A DNA stretch of 19,739 nt from Pseudomonadota bacterium (GCA_023444445.1 JAEXMK010000127.1:1-19739); one strand, 5' to 3'; positions 7,163-15,574 are shown, numbered from the stretch's first letter. Notes: generated by a model not told the origin, from the letters alone. Made by a program: numbers and translations.

Positions 7163-9106
7163 ATGAAAATACTGATCGCCGTACAAAAACTGCTCGACTT
7201 CGTATCCGTCCGGTCCGACAATCCCGACCTTCTGAAAGCGCAGTACAGAGCCTTCACTCGGCAGATGCCGATGATGTATTTCATTTTGCTCTCCAGCACA
7301 TGGGCGCTTGCCATCACGCATATGCAATTGGCGCCGCTTTGGCTGACCGTTGGCGTTCCCGTCGTTTTCACCGTCGGCTGCACACTTCGGATGGCTTTCT
7401 GGTGGAGGACACGCGGTATCGATCCCCGGCCGGAGGTCGCACTCGCCGCCCTTCGCCGCACGAACCGTCTGGCCGCAGGCATCGCCCTCGCCTTCACGCT
7501 CTGGTCTTTTTTGCTGGTGCCGCACGGAGATGCCTATACGCAATCCCATGTCGCCTTCTACATGGCGATCACGGTCATTTCCTGCATCTTCTGCCTGATG
7601 TATGTGCGGTCCGCCGCCTTTTTGGTAACGGTCATCGTCAATGGCGCTTTCATCCTCTTTTTTATGGCGTCACGGCAGCCAACATTCGTTGCCATTGCCA
7701 TCAACGTACTACTGGTCTGCGCCGGCATGATGTCCATCCTGCTGACCAATTATCGCAATTTCGAGCGCATGGTGCTTTCACAGCAGCGCACGGAGGCGCT
7801 CAGCAACGAAAACCTGCTGCTTGCCAATATGGACAGCCTGACGGGACTGCCCAACCGCCGCGCCTTTTTCGCTCATCTGGCGGCCGAGCTAGAAAAGGCC
7901 GAAAACAACGGCACCCGGCTGGCGCTGGGGGTCATCGATCTCGATGGTTTCAAGCCGGTCAACGATCTCTACGGGCACTCGGTGGGAGACCGGCTGTTGA
8001 TCAGTGTCAGCAAGCGTCTCACCGCGAATCTGAAGACCAGCAAGGCCTTTCGACTGGGCGGTGACGAATTTGCCATCGTCGCCCCGATCATACCTGATGA
8101 CCGGCAACTCGTCGCAAACGCCAACGCGATTTCCGAAGCATTGAGGGCGCCTTACCATATGCCGGAAGGAACCGTGCATGTTTCCGCGTCGATGGGGATA
8201 GCGGTCTTTCCACACCTCGCCTCCACGCTGGAGCAGCTTTTTGACAGGGCGGATTATGCCCTTTACCATGCCAAGAAAAACCGGCGTGGCGATGCCGTTC
8301 TCTTCGATGCGGAACACGAAAAGCAGATCAATATCGAAGCCCGCATCGAGCATCTGCTCAAGCAGAGCGAGATGAAAAACGAACTTTCGGTCGTGTTCCA
8401 GCCGATCGTGGATATACGTGATGGAAAAACGGCCGGGTTTGAAGCGCTGGCGCGCTGGCACAGTCCGGTTCTAGGGCATGTGCCGCCCGCGCAATTCTTC
8501 GGCATCGCGGAACGGGCCGGCATCGTGGGCTCGCTGACGCGGCCGCTTCTGAAGATGGCGCTGGCCTCGGCATCGACATGGGATCCTTCCCTGCGCCTTT
8601 CGTTCAATCTTTCGGCCCAGGACCTCAATTCACACGAAGGCGTACTATCCCTGATCGGTATCATCGAAACCAGCAGTTTCGACGCCCGGCGTCTCGATCT
8701 TGAAATCACCGAGACGGCTTTTGCCCATGATTTCGAACAGGTGAGGCAATCGGTCGACATGCTGCGCCATCTCGGCTGCGGCATTTCACTCGATGATTTC
8801 GGCACCGGTTATTCCAGCCTCACCCGGCTGCACGCCTTGCCGCTGACCAAGATCAAGATCGACCGCAGCTTCGTCACGGATCTGCACGAAAAACCGGCCA
8901 GCTACAAAATCGTGAAATCGCTTCTTGCCCTCAGCCGGGATATGGAACTGGAATGCGTGGTCGAAGGGGTGGAGACATCAGCAGAACTTGCCACGCTCAA
9001 AGGCCTCGGCGCAACGCTAGTGCAGGGCTATATCTATGCGCCGCCGCTTCGTGAGTGGGATGTGGCGGCGTTTCTGTCGCGGCAGACGCGTGAAAAGCGT
9101 GCGTGA
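7163..9106 (+). CDS. Membrane-bound GGDEF-EAL cyclic-di-GMP enzyme
   Basis: A 647-residue protein. Residues about 35-195 hold five or six hydrophobic helices of unassigned sensor type. A GGDEF domain follows (about 215-375) with MDSLTGLPNRRAF, VIDLDGFKPVND and intact GGDEF (299-303). The EAL domain (about 395-640) has EAL at 427-429, Asn482, Glu517 in ITET, DDFGTG (544-549), Lys565, Asp567, Glu601 and Gln621, so all usual phosphodiesterase residues are present. The inhibitory RxxD site five residues before GGDEF reads LKTS and appears lost. The protein could therefore make or degrade cyclic di-GMP, or use GTP binding to control the EAL domain. It would affect motility and attachment. The gene is monocistronic. 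The ATG at 7163 has only a weak ribosome site. Confidence 0.93.
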   Translation: MKILIAVQKLLDFVSVRSDNPDLLKAQYRAFTRQMPMMYFILLSSTWALAITHMQLAPLWLTVGVPVVFTVGCTLRMAFWWRTRGIDPRPEVALAALRRTNRLAAGIALAFTLWSFLLVPHGDAYTQSHVAFYMAITVISCIFCLMYVRSAAFLVTVIVNGAFILFFMASRQPTFVAIAINVLLVCAGMMSILLTNYRNFERMVLSQQRTEALSNENLLLANMDSLTGLPNRRAFFAHLAAELEKAENNGTRLALGVIDLDGFKPVNDLYGHSVGDRLLISVSKRLTANLKTSKAFRLGGDEFAIVAPIIPDDRQLVANANAISEALRAPYHMPEGTVHVSASMGIAVFPHLASTLEQLFDRADYALYHAKKNRRGDAVLFDAEHEKQINIEARIEHLLKQSEMKNELSVVFQPIVDIRDGKTAGFEALARWHSPVLGHVPPAQFFGIAERAGIVGSLTRPLLKMALASASTWDPSLRLSFNLSAQDLNSHEGVLSLIGIIETSSFDARRLDLEITETAFAHDFEQVRQSVDMLRHLGCGISLDDFGTGYSSLTRLHALPLTKIKIDRSFVTDLHEKPASYKIVKSLLALSRDMELECVVEGVETSAELATLKGLGATLVQGYIYAPPLREWDVAAFLSRQTREKRA

Positions 9107-9202
9107 ACAGGCTGCCCGCACCCTTCGCCGTAGCGCTCATGCGCGGACCTCGACGATGCACTGATGATAAATAACCTGTGTTCACCAGCCACAATATTGG
9201 AT

Positions 9203-9227
9203 GGAACGGTTTTGCAGTGCCGGAGTT
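9203..9227 (+). promoter_or_regulatory. Candidate EcfG/RpoE2 general-stress promoter for the PRC-barrel gene
   Basis: GGAAC at 9203-9207 is followed after 18 bases by TT (9226-9227). This is the GGAAC-N18/19-TT form described for rhizobial RpoE2 promoters. The -10 side reads AGTT against the consensus CGTT. Transcription would begin near 9235, about 25 bases before the start codon at 9261. The ATG at 9201 lies on this element and is not the real start. Confidence 0.6.
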
Positions 9228-9260
9228 TGTCTTGTGCAACCCAAGACAGGAGGAAGAACA

Positions 9261-9557
9261 ATGGACCACACCAATCACGTACGCCTGGTTGAGACGGAAC
9301 TCACCCCCTCGGTGCTCGAAGGAGCAACAGTTTATGGCGCGGACGACCATAAGGTCGGCAAGGTTGACCACGTTCACGGTGTTGGAGCCGGCAGCACTGC
9401 GATCATCGATGTCGGCGGCTTTCTGGGCATCGGCGCAAAGCCGGTCGCAGTCCCGCTCAGCGACCTCGATTTCATGCGCGATGAAGACGGCGACGTCCAC
9501 GCCGTGACCACCTGGACGAAGGATCAGCTGAAAGAGATGCCCGAGCATCATCACTGA
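9261..9557 (+). CDS. Small PRC-barrel domain protein
   Basis: A 98-residue soluble acidic protein. The start at 9261 is fixed by a near-perfect AGGAGGAA six bases upstream. An in-frame ATG at 9201 overlaps the promoter and adds residues unlike the family. Residues about 15-90 show a PRC-barrel: LEGATVYGADDHKVGKVDHV, then AIIDVGGFLGIGAKPVAVPLSDL. It is followed by a short tail ending in three histidines. Stand-alone PRC-barrel proteins of this size are common in rhizobia and often stress-induced. Their biochemical role is not established. The GGAAC-type promoter just upstream suggests control by the general stress sigma factor. A terminator follows, so the gene is monocistronic. Confidence 0.88.
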   Translation: MDHTNHVRLVETELTPSVLEGATVYGADDHKVGKVDHVHGVGAGSTAIIDVGGFLGIGAKPVAVPLSDLDFMRDEDGDVHAVTTWTKDQLKEMPEHHH

Positions 9558-9581
9558 CCCCATCGCACCGGACTTCGCAAG

Positions 9582-9606
9582 CGCCCGGCATCCGCCGGGC
9601 GTTTGT
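9582..9606 (+). terminator. Intrinsic terminator after the PRC-barrel gene
   Basis: CGCCCGGC (9582-9589) pairs with GCCGGGCG (9594-9601) around ATCC and is followed by TTTGTTATAT. It lies 25 bases after the PRC-barrel stop codon. Confidence 0.8.
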
Positions 9607-9647
9607 TATATGCGTCGCTGCCTTTCCCTTCCCCTCCGCCGGCAAAT

Positions 9648-9672
9648 GGAACCCTTGCGCCCGTCAGGCATT
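9648..9672 (+). promoter_or_regulatory. Candidate EcfG/RpoE2-type promoter for proP
   Basis: GGAAC at 9648-9652 is followed after exactly 18 bases by TT (9671-9672). The spacing matches the element before the PRC-barrel gene, although the -10 side reads CATT rather than CGTT. Expected transcription start is near 9680, about 40 bases before the proP start codon. Confidence 0.45.
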
Positions 9673-9675
9673 TTC

Positions 9676-9702
9676 ATGGCGCAATAATTGGTTGTGCGCC
9701 AT
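9676..9702 (+). repeat. Inverted repeat in the proP leader
   Basis: ATGGCGCA (9676-9683) and TGCGCCAT (9695-9702) form a perfect eight-base inverted repeat with an 11-base spacer. It sits between the putative promoter and the ribosome site AAGGGGA (9705-9711). It could be an operator or an RNA hairpin at the 5' end of the message. A separate direct repeat, CAATAATTG, occurs at 9682-9690 and 9712-9720, 30 bases apart. The second copy includes the TTG start codon. Confidence 0.55.
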
Positions 9703-9717
9703 TCAAGGGGACAATAA

Positions 9718-11238
9718 TTGAACAGTCAGATTCAGGCGAGCCCGCTGAGCATTGACGACGTGACCGTCATTGATGACGAGAAGGTCAAGAAAGCTGTGAC
9801 CGCCGCCGCACTCGGCAATGCCATGGAGTGGTTCGACTTCGGCGTTTACGGTTTTGTGGCTTACGCCGTCGGCAAGGTCTTTTTTCCGGATGCTGCACCC
9901 GCTGTTCAGACGGTTGCGGCGCTGGCGACATTTTCGGTGCCGTTTCTCATTCGTCCGCTAGGTGGCGTCTTCTTCGGTGCGATGGGTGACAAGTTCGGGC
10001 GGCAGAAAGTCCTCTCCCTTACCATCATCATCATGGCGGCCAGCACCTTCTGCATCGGCCTCATTCCGGGTTATGCGACAATCGGCATCTGGGCGCCCGT
10101 CCTCTTGCTGCTCTGCAAGCTTGCCCAAGGCTTTTCCGTCGGCGGCGAATATACGGGCGCGGCCATCTTCGTGGCGGAATATGCGCCGGACCGCAAACGC
10201 GGTTACCTCGGCAGTTGGCTGGACTTCGGCTCGATCGCCGGATTCGTGCTTGGCGCGGGACTCGTCGTGCTGCTCAGCACCGCCATGGGGGAGGCAAGGT
10301 TTCTCGATTGGGGCTGGCGCATCCCCTTCTTCTTGGCAGCACCTTTGGGTTTGATCGGTCTTTATCTTCGACATGCGGCTGAAGAAACACCAGCCTTTAC
10401 GGAACGCCTCGAGCGCGCCGAGGCAGAAGATCGGGATTCGCTGAAAGAACGGCCGATGGTTCCGATCGCGGAAATTGCCAGCAAACATACCCGATCCCTG
10501 GCGATCTGCATCGGCATGGTTCTCGTCACCAACGTGACCTATTACATGCTGCTCACCTACATGCCGACCTATCTGTCGAAAACGCTGAACTACAGCGAGG
10601 ATCACGGCGTTCTCATCATCATCGCCGTTATGGTCGGCATGCTGTTTGTGCAGCCTGCGATCGGGCTTCTCAGCGACCGGATCGGCCGCAGGCCGTTCCT
10701 CGCGGTTGGCAGCACGGCAATCCTTTTTCTGTCACTCCCGGCTTTTCATCTCATCGCCAGCGGACAGGTCGTCCAGATATTCTTCGGCCTGCTTATTCTC
10801 GCAGTCGCGCTCAATTGCCTGATCGGCATCATGGCCTCGACTTTGCCGGCCCTCTTTCCCGCCCGCATCCGCTATAGCGCGCTGGCAATCGCCTTCAATA
10901 TCTCGATCATCGTCGCGGGTCTGACGCCGACGATAACCGCCTGGCTGGTGGAGGCGACCGAAAACATCTACATGCCGGCCTATTACCTCATGGTCGCCGC
11001 CGTTTTCGGCATCGTCACGACCTTCTTCCTGAAGGAAACGGCCAACCGGCCGCTTTATGGCGATACACCCAATGCCTCCAGCCGGAAGGAAGCGAAATCG
11101 CTTCTGGCGGAGCAATATCTGCATATCGAAAAAAGCGTCGAGGAAATTGACGAAGAACTCGTCAAACTCGAAGAGCAGAGGAAAATTCTGCAGACCAAAC
11201 GTGACGAACTCGTCGGCCGTCATCCGGACCTGACCTGA
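9718..11238 (+). CDS. proP: ProP-type osmoprotectant/proton symporter (MFS, MHS family)
   Basis: A 506-residue inner-membrane transporter with about twelve helices. The start is TTG at 9718, preceded by AAGGGGA. The next in-frame ATG would cut into the first conserved block. Family marks are GNAMEWFDFGVYG (33-45), GDKFGRQ in the first cytoplasmic loop, and a second copy of that loop as LSDRIGRRPF. Residues about 465-500 form a heptad-patterned coiled coil (IEKSVEEIDEELVKLEEQRK). Such a tail is the hallmark of osmosensing ProP proteins in E. coli and Agrobacterium, and is missing from most metabolite/H+ symporters of this family. It should import proline, glycine betaine or similar solutes under high osmolality. 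A GGAAC-type stress promoter candidate lies upstream. It is monocistronic, closed by a strong terminator. Confidence 0.85.
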   Translation: MNSQIQASPLSIDDVTVIDDEKVKKAVTAAALGNAMEWFDFGVYGFVAYAVGKVFFPDAAPAVQTVAALATFSVPFLIRPLGGVFFGAMGDKFGRQKVLSLTIIIMAASTFCIGLIPGYATIGIWAPVLLLLCKLAQGFSVGGEYTGAAIFVAEYAPDRKRGYLGSWLDFGSIAGFVLGAGLVVLLSTAMGEARFLDWGWRIPFFLAAPLGLIGLYLRHAAEETPAFTERLERAEAEDRDSLKERPMVPIAEIASKHTRSLAICIGMVLVTNVTYYMLLTYMPTYLSKTLNYSEDHGVLIIIAVMVGMLFVQPAIGLLSDRIGRRPFLAVGSTAILFLSLPAFHLIASGQVVQIFFGLLILAVALNCLIGIMASTLPALFPARIRYSALAIAFNISIIVAGLTPTITAWLVEATENIYMPAYYLMVAAVFGIVTTFFLKETANRPLYGDTPNASSRKEAKSLLAEQYLHIEKSVEEIDEELVKLEEQRKILQTKRDELVGRHPDLT

Positions 11239-11254
11239 CAACGCCACTCATAAA

Positions 11255-11310
11255 ACTGAAATGCGCGGCGGTGCATCTCGCACCCCGCGCATTCGTTTCA
11301 GTTGTTTTCA
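11255..11310. terminator. Strong bidirectional terminator between proP and the sugar cluster
   Basis: The outer arms AATGCGCGG (11260-11268) and CCGCGCATT (11285-11293) continue into GGTGC (11270-11274) with GCACC (11280-11284). The loop is ATCTC and there is one bulged C at 11269. The flanks CTGAAA and TTTCAG can extend the stem. The plus-strand tail is TTCGTTTCAGTTGTTTTC and the minus-strand tail is also T-rich (TTTCAGTTTTA). It can therefore stop both proP and the last gene of the minus-strand cluster. Confidence 0.85.
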
Positions 11311-11342
11311 TTGATCCGCTTTGAGACCAGCTGTGACCTGTC

Positions 11343-12068
11343 TCAGACGGCGAGGAAGCCACCATCGACGGGCAATACGGCGCCGGAAATCATTCTGCTG
11401 TCATCCGAAAGCAGCAGCGCGATGCTCTGCGCCACCTCTTCCGCTTCGGCAAAACGGTTGAGCGGGTGACGAACCATCATCGGCTGGCTCTTGGCGGGAT
11501 CGTTCCATGCATCGGCCGCCAATTCGGTAAGGGTGATCGTCGGGGCAACGGCGTTGACGCGAATACCGTGAGGGCCAAGCTCCTTGGCAAGAACGCGGGT
11601 TGCGCCTTCCAGCCCGGCCTTCGACGCCGCATAACACAGATGATCCTGAAAACCGCGATGGCCGGCGATAGACGTGATGTTGACGATTGCACCGCCGCCG
11701 CCGTTTGCGACGCGGGCGCGGGCGAATTCCTGGCAGGTGACGAGCGCGGCGCGCAGGTTGATGCCGAGAACGGCTTCATAGCCGGCATCGCTCATGTCGA
11801 GCACGCTTTCCAGCACATTGATGCCGGCACTATTGATCAGATAATCGCACGGGCCAGCCTCCGCCATCGCGGCGCGGGTGGCGGCGACATCGGCGAGATC
11901 GACGCGGATCGATCGGCCGCCGATTTCGCTTTTCAGGCTGTCGAGATCGGATTGCGTGCGGCTGATTGCAATCACTTCCGCGCCGCGTGCGGCCATCCAC
12001 TGCGCACAGGCGCGGCCGATGCCTTTGCCCGCGCCGGTGATGATGACAGATTTTCCGGAAAACTGCAT
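11343..12068 (-). CDS. Short-chain dehydrogenase, L-xylulose reductase (DCXR)-like
   Basis: A 241-residue classical SDR, cytoplasmic, probably a tetramer. Visible are the cofactor loop TGAGKGIG (11-18), AISRTQSDLDSL after the second strand, NSAG (79-82), Asn104, Ser133, Tyr146 and Lys150 (YAASK). AISRTQ, NAVAPT, W-DP-K, FAE-EEV, LLSDDSRMISG and LPVDGGF track human dicarbonyl/L-xylulose reductase closely from memory. ARG or SRT after strand two favours NADP(H). It should interconvert a ketopentose and a pentitol, such as L-xylulose and xylitol, but related SDRs act on threitol and other polyols. It is the last gene of the minus-strand cluster, 56 bases after the kinase, with GAGGG before its ATG. 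The strong terminator lies just beyond its stop. Confidence 0.85.
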   Translation of the reverse strand: MQFSGKSVIITGAGKGIGRACAQWMAARGAEVIAISRTQSDLDSLKSEIGGRSIRVDLADVAATRAAMAEAGPCDYLINSAGINVLESVLDMSDAGYEAVLGINLRAALVTCQEFARARVANGGGGAIVNITSIAGHRGFQDHLCYAASKAGLEGATRVLAKELGPHGIRVNAVAPTITLTELAADAWNDPAKSQPMMVRHPLNRFAEAEEVAQSIALLLSDDSRMISGAVLPVDGGFLAV

Positions 12069-12124
12069 GGAACCCTCGTTATTTGCGGCCGATGCGGCCG
12101 GATGATCTAAGCTTGTGACGCGAT

Positions 12125-13735
12125 TCAGGAATGGCTGGCGGCGCGAATGGTGCGCGCTGCATTCTGCAACGCAAGAAAGGCATCGTAGCGTGCCTGATGA
12201 ACCTTATGAAAAGCAGTATCGGGCGAAGCACAGCTGGCGATCCGCGACATGGCGGGCATCGCCGCCATCAGGTCCGGATAGGTTCCGGCGGCGACCGCGC
12301 CGAGCATAGCCGAGCCGAGAAGGACGGGCTCCTCGCATTCAGTGAGTTCGACCGCGAGGCCCGTCGCATCGGCTAGCAACTGCCGGGCAAGCGGATGGGC
12401 ACCTGCGCCGCCGCTAACGCTGATGGTTTCCACCGGCGCACCGTTGCGGGCCTGCGTTTCGATGATCTGGCGAAGCCCGTAGCCGAGGCCGAGAAGCCCG
12501 GCCACATAAAGCGCGACGAGAGAATCCACACCCGTTTCCATGCCATAACCGGCGATGACGGCGCGGGCATGCGGATCGGCGAAAGGCGCCCGGTTCCCGA
12601 GAAACTCCGGCACCACATGAAAATCCTCGGCGATATCAGCGGCGGCAGAAGCGGATGCGGCAAGGCTGATGGCACGGTCCGCGAGCCATACCGGCAAGGC
12701 TTTGCCTTCCTTGTCGGCGAGCGCCTTCGCCTCGGCAAATGCCGGGTGCAATTGCACCAGATAATCGATGGCCGCACCGGCCGCGGACTGGCCACCTTCA
12801 TTGAGCCATGCGCCGGGAACCATCGCGGAATAATATGGACCCCAGACACCCGGCACGAAAGCGGGTTCGGCAGTGGTGGTCATGGTGCAGGAGGAGGTGC
12901 CGAAGACATAACCGAGGCATTTGGAAGCATCACCGCCGGCAGCCACCGTGCCGACACCGCCGGCATGGGCATCGATCAGGCCCGCCGCAACGGCGGTACC
13001 AGCAACCAGCCCCATAGCCTTTGCGGCATCTTCGGTTAGCCCAGCGCCCAGCGCCGTGCCGGGATGGACGACGCTTTCACCGATGCGGCGAAAGCCCTGC
13101 TCCGCCAGATCTCCAAGTCCGATCTCGGCGAAATATACCGCATCCCAGCGGTTTTCATGGGCGAGATAGGTCCATTTGCAGGTAACGGTGCAGGCGGAGC
13201 GATCAAGCGCTCCCGAAGCCTTCCATGTCAGAAAATCCGTAAGATCGAAGAAGTGCTCTGCCCGGGCATAGATGTCCGGCCTGTTTTCGCTGAGCCACAG
13301 CAGTTTCGGCGTCTGCATTTCAGGAGAAATACGGCCGCCGACATATTTGAGGACGGCGTGTTCGCCCGCATTGATGCGCTCCGCCTGTTCAACCGCACGG
13401 TGATCCATCCAGACGATGATATCGCGTTCGGGATGATCGGCATCGCCAACCGGCAAGGTCTGATCGCCAGGCCCGCGGACAACGAGCGAGCAGGTCGCGT
13501 CAAAACCGATGCCGGCGACCTCAGCCGGATCGATACCAGCGCGCGAAACGCTTTCGCGCACGCTATCGCAAACCGCCTGCCAGACCTCTGCGCTCGATTG
13601 CTCGGCAATGCCGCCATCTTCGCGATGCATGCTGATTGGGCGCTTGGCGGTGGCGAGAAGCTTGCCCGCGATATCGAAGACACCGGCCCGCGCCGAGCCG
13701 GTCCCGACATCGACACCAACGAGATAGGAAGCCAT
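12125..13735 (-). CDS. rbtK: FGGY-family pentulose kinase, probable D-ribulokinase
   Basis: A 536-residue sugar kinase. The N-terminal ATP-binding motif GVDVGTGSARAGVFD is at 7-21, the TCSLV motif at 81-85, MDHRA at 110-114, the catalytic Asp255 in LIDAHAGG, and the C-terminal SGGAGAHPLARQLLADATG nucleotide-binding block is present. TCSLV is the motif I know as characteristic of D-ribulokinases rather than L-ribulokinases, xylulokinases or glycerol kinases. The expected reaction is D-ribulose plus ATP to D-ribulose 5-phosphate, which enters the pentose phosphate pathway. The gene follows ribitol dehydrogenase, which supplies D-ribulose. GAGGAG stands before the ATG. The rbtK name follows ribitol-operon usage. 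Kinases of this family also include erythritol and other pentulose kinases, so exact substrate is inferred. Confidence 0.85.
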   Translation of the reverse strand: MASYLVGVDVGTGSARAGVFDIAGKLLATAKRPISMHREDGGIAEQSSAEVWQAVCDSVRESVSRAGIDPAEVAGIGFDATCSLVVRGPGDQTLPVGDADHPERDIIVWMDHRAVEQAERINAGEHAVLKYVGGRISPEMQTPKLLWLSENRPDIYARAEHFFDLTDFLTWKASGALDRSACTVTCKWTYLAHENRWDAVYFAEIGLGDLAEQGFRRIGESVVHPGTALGAGLTEDAAKAMGLVAGTAVAAGLIDAHAGGVGTVAAGGDASKCLGYVFGTSSCTMTTTAEPAFVPGVWGPYYSAMVPGAWLNEGGQSAAGAAIDYLVQLHPAFAEAKALADKEGKALPVWLADRAISLAASASAAADIAEDFHVVPEFLGNRAPFADPHARAVIAGYGMETGVDSLVALYVAGLLGLGYGLRQIIETQARNGAPVETISVSGGAGAHPLARQLLADATGLAVELTECEEPVLLGSAMLGAVAAGTYPDLMAAMPAMSRIASCASPDTAFHKVHQARYDAFLALQNAARTIRAASHS

Positions 13736-13780
13736 TTGTGATACTCCTCGGAGCGGATCATCCGGTGTTTGAACAGATTT

Positions 13781-13815
13781 GAGCGGCGGAACCGTTTCCG
13801 GTGTTCCCGCCGCTC
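13781..13815 (-). repeat. Intercistronic hairpin between ribitol dehydrogenase and kinase
   Basis: GAGCGGCGG (13781-13789) pairs with CCGCCGCTC (13807-13815), with further pairing possible inside the loop. On the message it lies just after the dehydrogenase stop and before the kinase ribosome site. No T-run follows, so RNA processing or differential stability is more likely than termination. Confidence 0.5.
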
Positions 13816-13825
13816 CAGACGTTTT

Positions 13826-14557
13826 TTAAACGCGGTCGAAGTTGGTCGGCAAGACCAGCATGTCGCGGATTGTGACGGTGCGCTTGCGCGTCAGCATGTA
13901 GACGACGGCATCGGCCACTTCGCTTGCATCGATGAGGCTGCCGGATTCCTTGGCCTTGCGGAGGTTTTCCTCCGGCCAGTCGGCCAGAAGTGCGGAAACG
14001 ACGGGACCCGGAGAGACTTGTGCAACGCGCACGCCGTGCGGGATCATCTGGCGGCGCATGCCCTGCACGAAGCTAGTGATCGCCCATTTCGAGCCGGAAT
14101 AGACCGGCTCCCAATAGGTCGGGAAGTGGCCGGCAATCGAGCAGGTAACGATGATATCGCCGGTCTTGCGCTCCGACATATGCGGCACGACGGCATGAAC
14201 ATTCTTCATGACGGCGTTGACGTTGAGATTGAGCATCTTGTCGATGGCTTCCGGCGTCGTCTCGGTGAGATCGCCGCCAATATAGGTGCCGGCGTTGCAA
14301 TAGAGAATGTCGATATGATCGACCTTCCCAAGGATCTCGGGGATCATCGCGTTGCAGCTGTCGGCATCGAGCAGATTGGTGACCTGCGGGATGGCGCGGT
14401 CGCCGAGCTTGGCAACCAGATCATTCAAGGCTTTTTCGTTCCAGTCGACCATGACCACGGTCGCGCCCTGTTCCAGCAGCGCTTCCGTTGTGGCAAGCCC
14501 GATGCCGGATGCGGCGCCGGTGATGACCGCAATCTTGCCTTGCAGCGATTCAGACAT
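13826..14557 (-). CDS. rbtD: Ribitol 2-dehydrogenase (SDR)
   Basis: A 243-residue classical SDR. TGAASGIG is at 13-20, CNAG at 87-90, and the catalytic Ser140, Tyr153 and Lys157 are present. Beyond the generic SDR core it shares distinctive blocks with Klebsiella ribitol dehydrogenase as I remember it: AGTYIGG, TYWEPVYSGSK, VRVAQVSPGPVVSALLADWP and TVTIRDMLVLP. It should oxidise ribitol to D-ribulose using NAD. Asp37 after VVMVD fits NAD preference. The gene follows the transporter permease by 39 bases with a strong AGGAGAA site, and the D-ribulokinase comes next. The trio is a plausible uptake-oxidation-phosphorylation route. Rhizobial literature also uses the name rbtA for this function. 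Confidence 0.9.
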   Translation of the reverse strand: MSESLQGKIAVITGAASGIGLATTEALLEQGATVVMVDWNEKALNDLVAKLGDRAIPQVTNLLDADSCNAMIPEILGKVDHIDILYCNAGTYIGGDLTETTPEAIDKMLNLNVNAVMKNVHAVVPHMSERKTGDIIVTCSIAGHFPTYWEPVYSGSKWAITSFVQGMRRQMIPHGVRVAQVSPGPVVSALLADWPEENLRKAKESGSLIDASEVADAVVYMLTRKRTVTIRDMLVLPTNFDRV

Positions 14558-14596
14558 TTAATTCTCCTGCGTTTACGAAGATGTTTCCGGGCCGGC

Positions 14597-15574
14597 TTAG
14601 CGCCATTCGCGCCCGATATAGATGGCCAGCAGGATGATGCCGCCCTTGATGACATCCTGCAGATAGGGGTTAATGCCCATCAGGTTGAGGCCGTTGTTTA
14701 GAATACCCAGCAGCACCGCGCCGATGAGCGTGCCGAGAATGAGACCTCTTCCGCCGGCAATCGCCGTGCCACCAAGAACGACGGCCGCGATGGCATCAAG
14801 CTCGAAGCCGACACCGGCATTGGGCTGTCCGCTCATCAGGCGGCCGGTGAGGATGAGCGCCGCGAAAGCGGCCGTTACACCCGAAATGCCATAGACGGCG
14901 AGCTTGACGCGCTGGGTCTTCACGCCCGAAAGACGGGCCGCCAACTCGTTTCCGCCGAGAGCATAAACGTGACGACCAAACGCCGTGCGCTGCAACAGCA
15001 CCCATGCCACCGCATAAATCACCACCATGATAATGACGGGAACCGGAACGATGCCGACGCGGCCGACGCCGAACCAGGAAATCCAGCTCGGAATGCCGCT
15101 GACGGGATAGCCGCCGGAATAGATAAGGCCGAGGCCACGCGCCATGCCCATGGTGGCGAGCGTGACAATGATCGCCGGCATCTTGCCCCAGGCGACGAGC
15201 GCCCCGTTGAAGATGCCGATGCCGAGACCGATGAACAGGCCGGCAGGCAGGGCAACCGCCGGAGACAGGCCGGTATTCACCATCAGGCCTGCGGATAGCG
15301 TTCCGATCAGCGCCATGACAGCGCCGACCGACAGGTCGATGCCGCCTGTGAGGATGACGAAGGTCATGCCGACGGCGAGAATACCGACGACGGAAACCTG
15401 TCGCAGCACATTCATGATATTGTTAACGCTGAAGAAATTGTCGCTCGCAAGCCCCATGAGGATCGATACGACGATAAGACCCGCCAGCGGCAGGGCGAGC
15501 GGCGAGCGCAGCATGGCACTGAGACTGAAACCGCCCGTTTTCGCGGCAACGCCGGTGTTTGCATCAAGCGACAT
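14597..15574 (-). CDS. Sugar ABC transporter permease (RbsC type)
   Basis: A 325-residue inner-membrane permease from the ATG at 15574. A TTG two codons upstream (15580) is possible, but GGGAGA is better spaced for the ATG. It has about eight to ten hydrophobic helices. It shows [47 protein letters not shown] and [10 protein letters not shown]. These are hallmarks of RbsC/XylH/AraH-type permeases of the CUT2 monosaccharide and polyol family. The gene overlaps the end of the ATPase gene by 11 bases, so the two are coupled. In this context the imported compound is probably a pentitol or a deoxy or pentose sugar. Confidence 0.93.
   Translation of the reverse strand: MSLDANTGVAAKTGGFSLSAMLRSPLALPLAGLIVVSILMGLASDNFFSVNNIMNVLRQVSVVGILAVGMTFVILTGGIDLSVGAVMALIGTLSAGLMVNTGLSPAVALPAGLFIGLGIGIFNGALVAWGKMPAIIVTLATMGMARGLGLIYSGGYPVSGIPSWISWFGVGRVGIVPVPVIIMVVIYAVAWVLLQRTAFGRHVYALGGNELAARLSGVKTQRVKLAVYGISGVTAAFAALILTGRLMSGQPNAGVGFELDAIAAVVLGGTAIAGGRGLILGTLIGAVLLGILNNGLNLMGINPYLQDVIKGGIILLAIYIGREWR

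Noticed and set aside
1290..9106. A Lap-type circuit linking the LapG-like protease to the GGDEF-EAL protein
   Set aside because: The two genes are over 5 kb apart. The GGDEF-EAL protein lacks a LapD-like periplasmic domain and HAMP linker, and no RTX adhesin is present.
9201..9260. Longer PRC-barrel protein starting at 9201
   Set aside because: That ATG lies on the GGAAC promoter element, and the ATG at 9261 has a near-perfect ribosome site.
12395..13741. Long plus-strand frames opposite the kinase gene
   Set aside because: They mirror the codon pattern of the FGGY kinase, have no family features and no ribosome sites. They are antisense shadows of a GC-rich gene.
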